64,000 bases of DNA, taken from positions 23,859-87,858 of the forward strand of contig DASZKW010000068.1 of NCBI GenBank assembly GCA_035552775.1. The letters are read 5' to 3'. Position numbers and translations under genes: made by a program. Each line of letters opens with the position of its first letter. The first letter of the stretch is position 1. This document shows, in pieces, positions 61,689-64,000 of this stretch. The stretch is from DASZKW01 sp035552775 (GTDB lineage Bacteria > Actinomycetota > Acidimicrobiia > Acidimicrobiales > Palsa-688). Below the pieces are notes generated by a model. It made no database searches, was not told the DNA's origin, and saw only the letters and a list, made by a program, of their open reading frames with translations.

Positions 61689-62402
61689 GAGTTGGGGGCA
61701 AGAAGAGACTCGGGGCCGGCAGCGGGAGAAGTCTGATCGACGACCCGCCCGTCCCGGAGGAACACCACCCGGTCCGCCCACGACGCCAGCTGGGCGTCGT
61801 GGGTAACGACCACCCCAGCCACACCCCGCTGGCACGCCGCCCGGATGAGACGCATCACCGCCTCCCCGTTGGCCGAATCGAGCGCGCCGGACGGCTCGTC
61901 GGCCAGCAGCAGCTTGCGGTCGCCGGCCACCGCCCGGGCGATGGCCACCCGCTGGCGCTCACCGCCGGACAGCTCGTCGGGAAAGCTCCCCGCCCGTTCC
62001 CGCAGCCCGAGCTCCTCCAACGCCCGAAGCCCCAGCTTCCGGGCCGCCTTCCCTGACACCCCGTCGAGCTCCAGGGGCAGCGACACGTTCTCCGCCGCGG
62101 TCAGCCCGGCCAGCAGGTTGAAGTCCTGGAACACGTAGCCGATCGAGCGGCGCCGCAGGCGGGCCCGGTCGTTGCGCGACATCCCGCCCAGCGCGGTGCC
62201 GGCCACCAGCACGTCGCCGCTAGTGGGCTCCTCGAGGGTCCCCGCGATAGTCAGCAGGGTGCTCTTGCCCGACCCCGCTCGGTCCCATCACCGCCACCAG
62301 CTCGCCCTCGGTCACGCTCAGCGACACACCGCGCAAGGCGTGGACCTCGGCCGGCCCGTCGCCGTACACCCGGGACACGTCACACAGCTCGAGCACACTC
62401 AT
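61685..62402 (-). pseudogene. ABC exporter ATPase with a one-base frameshift in Walker A
   Basis: Starting at ATG 62402 the frame reads SVLELCDVSRVYGDGPAEVH and ELVAVMGPSGVGQEHP, then hits a stop. Dropping one G from the GGGG run (CCCC at 62272-62275 on the plus strand) restores MGPSGSGKSTLLTIAG and joins the downstream frame (IGYVFQDFNLLAGLTAAENV, LSGGERQRVAIARAVAG, LLLADEPSGALD, VVVTHD). So a LolD/MacB-type ATPase is intact but for one base at its ATP site. It overlaps padR (ATGA) and the permease (ATGA). Confidence 0.8.
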
Positions 62403-62977
62403 CGCCGGACCACCGCCTTCCGAGGCGTCTTGGGCAGCGGGACCGGCGGGCAGCCCTCCGGCTCCCTGGACGCCCGCTTGATCCGACCCTCCGCCGCATC
62501 GAGCCACCGGACCACGGCGTCCAAGCGGAACAGCTCCGCGTCCACCGCCAGACCGAACCCCAAGTCGCGCTCGGCCGCGTACTCCTTCAACCGGGTCCAT
62601 TCCTGCATCAGCTGCACCATGTACCGCCGATGCGCCTGCAACACCTCGTGTACATCCACGCCGCGAAGTCCCAGCGCGATAAGAATCTTGATCACCAGGT
62701 CGTCCCGCGGCGGGGAGGACAAGTCCGGCGGATTGCGCAGCCACGCCTCCAGCTCCGCCTCCCCCTCGGCAGTGATACGGAACCCTTTCTGCGGGCCCTC
62801 CTCGGCGCCGTCGGACTTCACCAGCCCGTCACGCTCCAGCCGCTGCAGCGTGGTGTACACCTGCCCGACGTTGAGCGGCCAAACTTCGCCGGTGCGGGCG
62901 ACAAACTCCTGGCGTAGCTGCAGGCCGTACTTCGGGCCCTCGCTGAGTAGCGCCAACAGTGCATGCCGGACGCTCAT
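62399..62977 (-). CDS. PadR-family transcriptional regulator
   Basis: A 192-residue regulator. The winged helix is MSVRHALLALLSEGPKYGLQ and VWPLNVGQVYTTLQRLERDG, with RITAEGEAELEAWL, and a C-terminal helical domain of the Vir_act_alpha type. ATG 62977 is used; the longer frame lacks family similarity. It heads the ABC operon by a 4-base overlap and probably represses it in response to a substrate. Two palindromes lie upstream. Confidence 0.9.
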   Translation of the reverse strand: MSVRHALLALLSEGPKYGLQLRQEFVARTGEVWPLNVGQVYTTLQRLERDGLVKSDGAEEGPQKGFRITAEGEAELEAWLRNPPDLSSPPRDDLVIKILIALGLRGVDVHEVLQAHRRYMVQLMQEWTRLKEYAAERDLGFGLAVDAELFRLDAVVRWLDAAEGRIKRASREPEGCPPVPLPKTPRKAVVRR

Positions 62978-63372
62978 CGCACGATCCAACCGGTTTGCAT
63001 ACTCAGTATCATACGCATCCGGAACGGATGCGCAACCCCAGCGGTCGGAGAAAATGGATGGTTGTGCTGCTTGGCAGCCCCGCTGAAGTCTCATCGACGC
63101 AGCCAGCGCGATGCTCGCTTGGAGCTAACGCGCCAACCACTGCCGAGCTCTGTTTCAAGCACAGCCCGGCCACCATCGAATATCGGAGCGGCCCCGCAAC
63201 GCAGGAGGCCCTCGGGAGTCGACTGATCGGCTACCCCTCCTGGTCCACGTTGCGGCGCTCAGGGACGGGTTGTGCTCGCGGTGCTGGAATGCTTCGACTG
63301 AGCGGTATGGGACGGTCTTACCTTCTATTTGGCGAGCGCGACCCGAGCCGCCGCCGTTGGTATGATTGCGGT
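62978..63372. other. 395-base region between padR and vapB
   Basis: Apart from the padR palindromes near its left end and the vapB promoter near its right end, I see no gene in this stretch; frames on both strands are short and resemble nothing. Confidence 0.5.
62999..63032. promoter_or_regulatory. two palindromes upstream of padR, candidate operators
   Basis: ATACT-C-AGTAT at 62999-63009 and CGCATCCG-GAA-CGGATGCG at 63014-63032 lie 22 and 37 bases above the PadR start. The second has perfect 8-bp arms. PadR proteins usually bind a palindrome at their own promoter. Confidence 0.5.
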
Positions 63373-63376
63373 ATGA
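63359..63376 (+). promoter_or_regulatory. vapB promoter with GGTATGA direct repeats
   Basis: GGTATGA occurs at 63359-63365 and 63370-63376, 11 bases apart. TATGAT at 63361-63366 is a near-perfect -10 box only six bases above the vapB ATG, so the transcript is likely leaderless. Repeats one helical turn apart over the start fit autoregulation by VapB. Confidence 0.5.
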
Positions 63377-63600
63377 CCACAAAGGTAGGCATTAGCCTCC
63401 CAGACGACGTACTCGCGGCTGCACGTCAGGCCGTCGCTGACGGCCGTGCGAACTCGCTATCCGGTTACATCGCTTCCACGTTGGCCGAACGCCAGGACTA
63501 TGAGGACCTGGCAGAACTTCTCGCCGAGATGGCTGCGGAGTCGGGTGGCCCTTCCAATGAAGACCGCCGCTGGGCGCGCCGGGCTCTGGGCCTCGACTGA
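63373..63600 (+). CDS. vapB: VapB-type ribbon-helix-helix antitoxin
   Basis: 75 residues. The RHH part is MTTKVGISLPDDVLAAARQA, followed by VADGRANSLSGYIASTLAER and an acidic tail. It neutralises the toxin coded next and binds its own promoter. Stop and toxin start share one base (TGATG). Confidence 0.82.
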   Translation: MTTKVGISLPDDVLAAARQAVADGRANSLSGYIASTLAERQDYEDLAELLAEMAAESGGPSNEDRRWARRALGLD

Positions 63601-63890
63601 TGCCAGGCGTGACTCTCGATGCTGGAGCCCTGATTGCCATCGAGCGGGCCGATCGATGGATGCAGGCTCTGCTCGATGAAGCGCACACGGCCGGCCTGCC
63701 CATCGACATCCCGGCCGGACCCCTGGCTCAGGCGTGGCGGTCCGGTCCTCGCCAAGTCCGCCTTGCGAGGACGTTGAATCTGGCCAACGTCACCGTCCCA
63801 AGCCTTGACCAACCGAACGCGAAGGCTGCCGGCATCCTGTGCGGCCAGCGAGGCACTCACTGTGAGCGGTCACGGGAACTTCGCGATTAA
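63600..63890 (+). pseudogene. vapC: VapC-type PIN toxin, truncated
   Basis: The first 83 residues follow the PIN fold: TLDAGALIAIERADR with the first catalytic Asp, then IPAGPLAQAWRSGPRQVRLA and AAGILCGQRGT. Relatives continue with SDVVDAHV carrying the next Asp residues to about 130 residues, but here the frame changes after GQRGT and stops after 13 more residues. The break coincides with an IS-like sequence at 63861. The toxin lacks the C-terminal acidic residues and is probably inactive. Confidence 0.75.
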
Positions 63891-64000
63891 TAGGCAACGA
63901 AGTTCGCGATGACTGTGCGTGGTGGCTCTTCCTAGGTTTGAGGTTGGCAGAAAGGCTGGGTGAGGTCAAGCATCTTCACCGGGATCGGCCTGACGGCGGG
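63861..64000. mobile_element. possible insertion-sequence left end, running off the window
   Basis: From TGTGAGCGGTCACGGGAACT at 63861 onwards the sequence no longer fits vapC. GAACTTCG (63876-63883) and CGAAGTTC (63898-63905) form an inverted pair, and TTCGCGAT appears at 63880 and 63903. A GTG at 63960 with AAAGG 5-9 bases before it opens a frame VRSSIFTGIGLTAG to the window edge, which could be a transposase start. Family not identified. Confidence 0.4.

Overview
This is a contiguous piece of a high-GC actinobacterial chromosome, most likely from the class Acidimicrobiia or a close uncultured relative. The evidence is dense overlapping operons with many GTG and TTG starts, a cofactor fingerprint of F420-type PPOX protein, NDMA/mycofactocin-type alcohol dehydrogenase and mycothiol-type isomerase, a two-gene CrtYc/CrtYd lycopene cyclase, and a secreted protein built on the GYWLV..DGGIF.FG repeat that I associate with Acidimicrobiia. 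The taxonomic call is inference; the genes are read from the sequence.

Layout. 0-5.6 kb: a two-sided amidoligase-type cluster with two transglutaminase-fold proteins on the minus strand facing a circularly permuted ATP-grasp, an alpha-E protein and a third transglutaminase on the plus strand. 5.6-13.7 kb: Smr and YbjQ proteins, an LprG-like lipoprotein with a P55-like MFS transporter, a second MFS pump, and cysDNC for sulfate activation. 13.7-21.3 kb: a Thr-rich membrane protein, a decayed repeat gene, nicotinamidase, an alcohol dehydrogenase/acyl-CoA ligase pair, a CDF metal pump, an SRAP protein and an ArsR regulator. 21.4-35.5 kb: an isoprenoid/carotenoid region (dxs, crtYc, crtYd, crtZ, then crtB, crtI and a PAP2 enzyme) interrupted by an acyltransferase and a 2195-residue RHS/YD-repeat protein. 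35.4-43.4 kb: L,D-transpeptidase, TldD/TldE, YihY, MsrA, Uma2, a mycothiol-type isomerase and DoxX.

43.4-51.4 kb is a complete nitrate assimilation unit: a HemD-winged helix regulator (NnaR type), a NarK/NasA transporter, NirB, and a single ORF that joins NirD to the molybdenum nitrate reductase. 51.4-58.5 kb follows the order I recall around M. tuberculosis Rv0991c-Rv0996: a FmdB/Ruc-type zinc-ribbon chaperone under a CIRCE operator, galU, moeA (or Glp), moaA, moaC, a SepX/GLPR-like membrane protein, a bacterial translin and tRNA-Ala(CGC). The molybdenum cofactor genes plausibly serve the nitrate reductase next door.

58.6-64 kb, after the tRNA, looks accessory. It has an empty 0.56 kb stretch, an ABC export operon in which both the ATPase and the permease carry a one-base frameshift, a PadR regulator with two palindromes upstream, and a vapBC module whose toxin is cut short at a sequence resembling an insertion-sequence end.

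The observations most worth following are the NirD-nitrate reductase fusion, the CIRCE-controlled Ruc homologue, the composite RHS protein inside the carotenoid locus, the moeA/SepX-like neighbourhood, and the paired frameshifts and truncated toxin after the tRNA.
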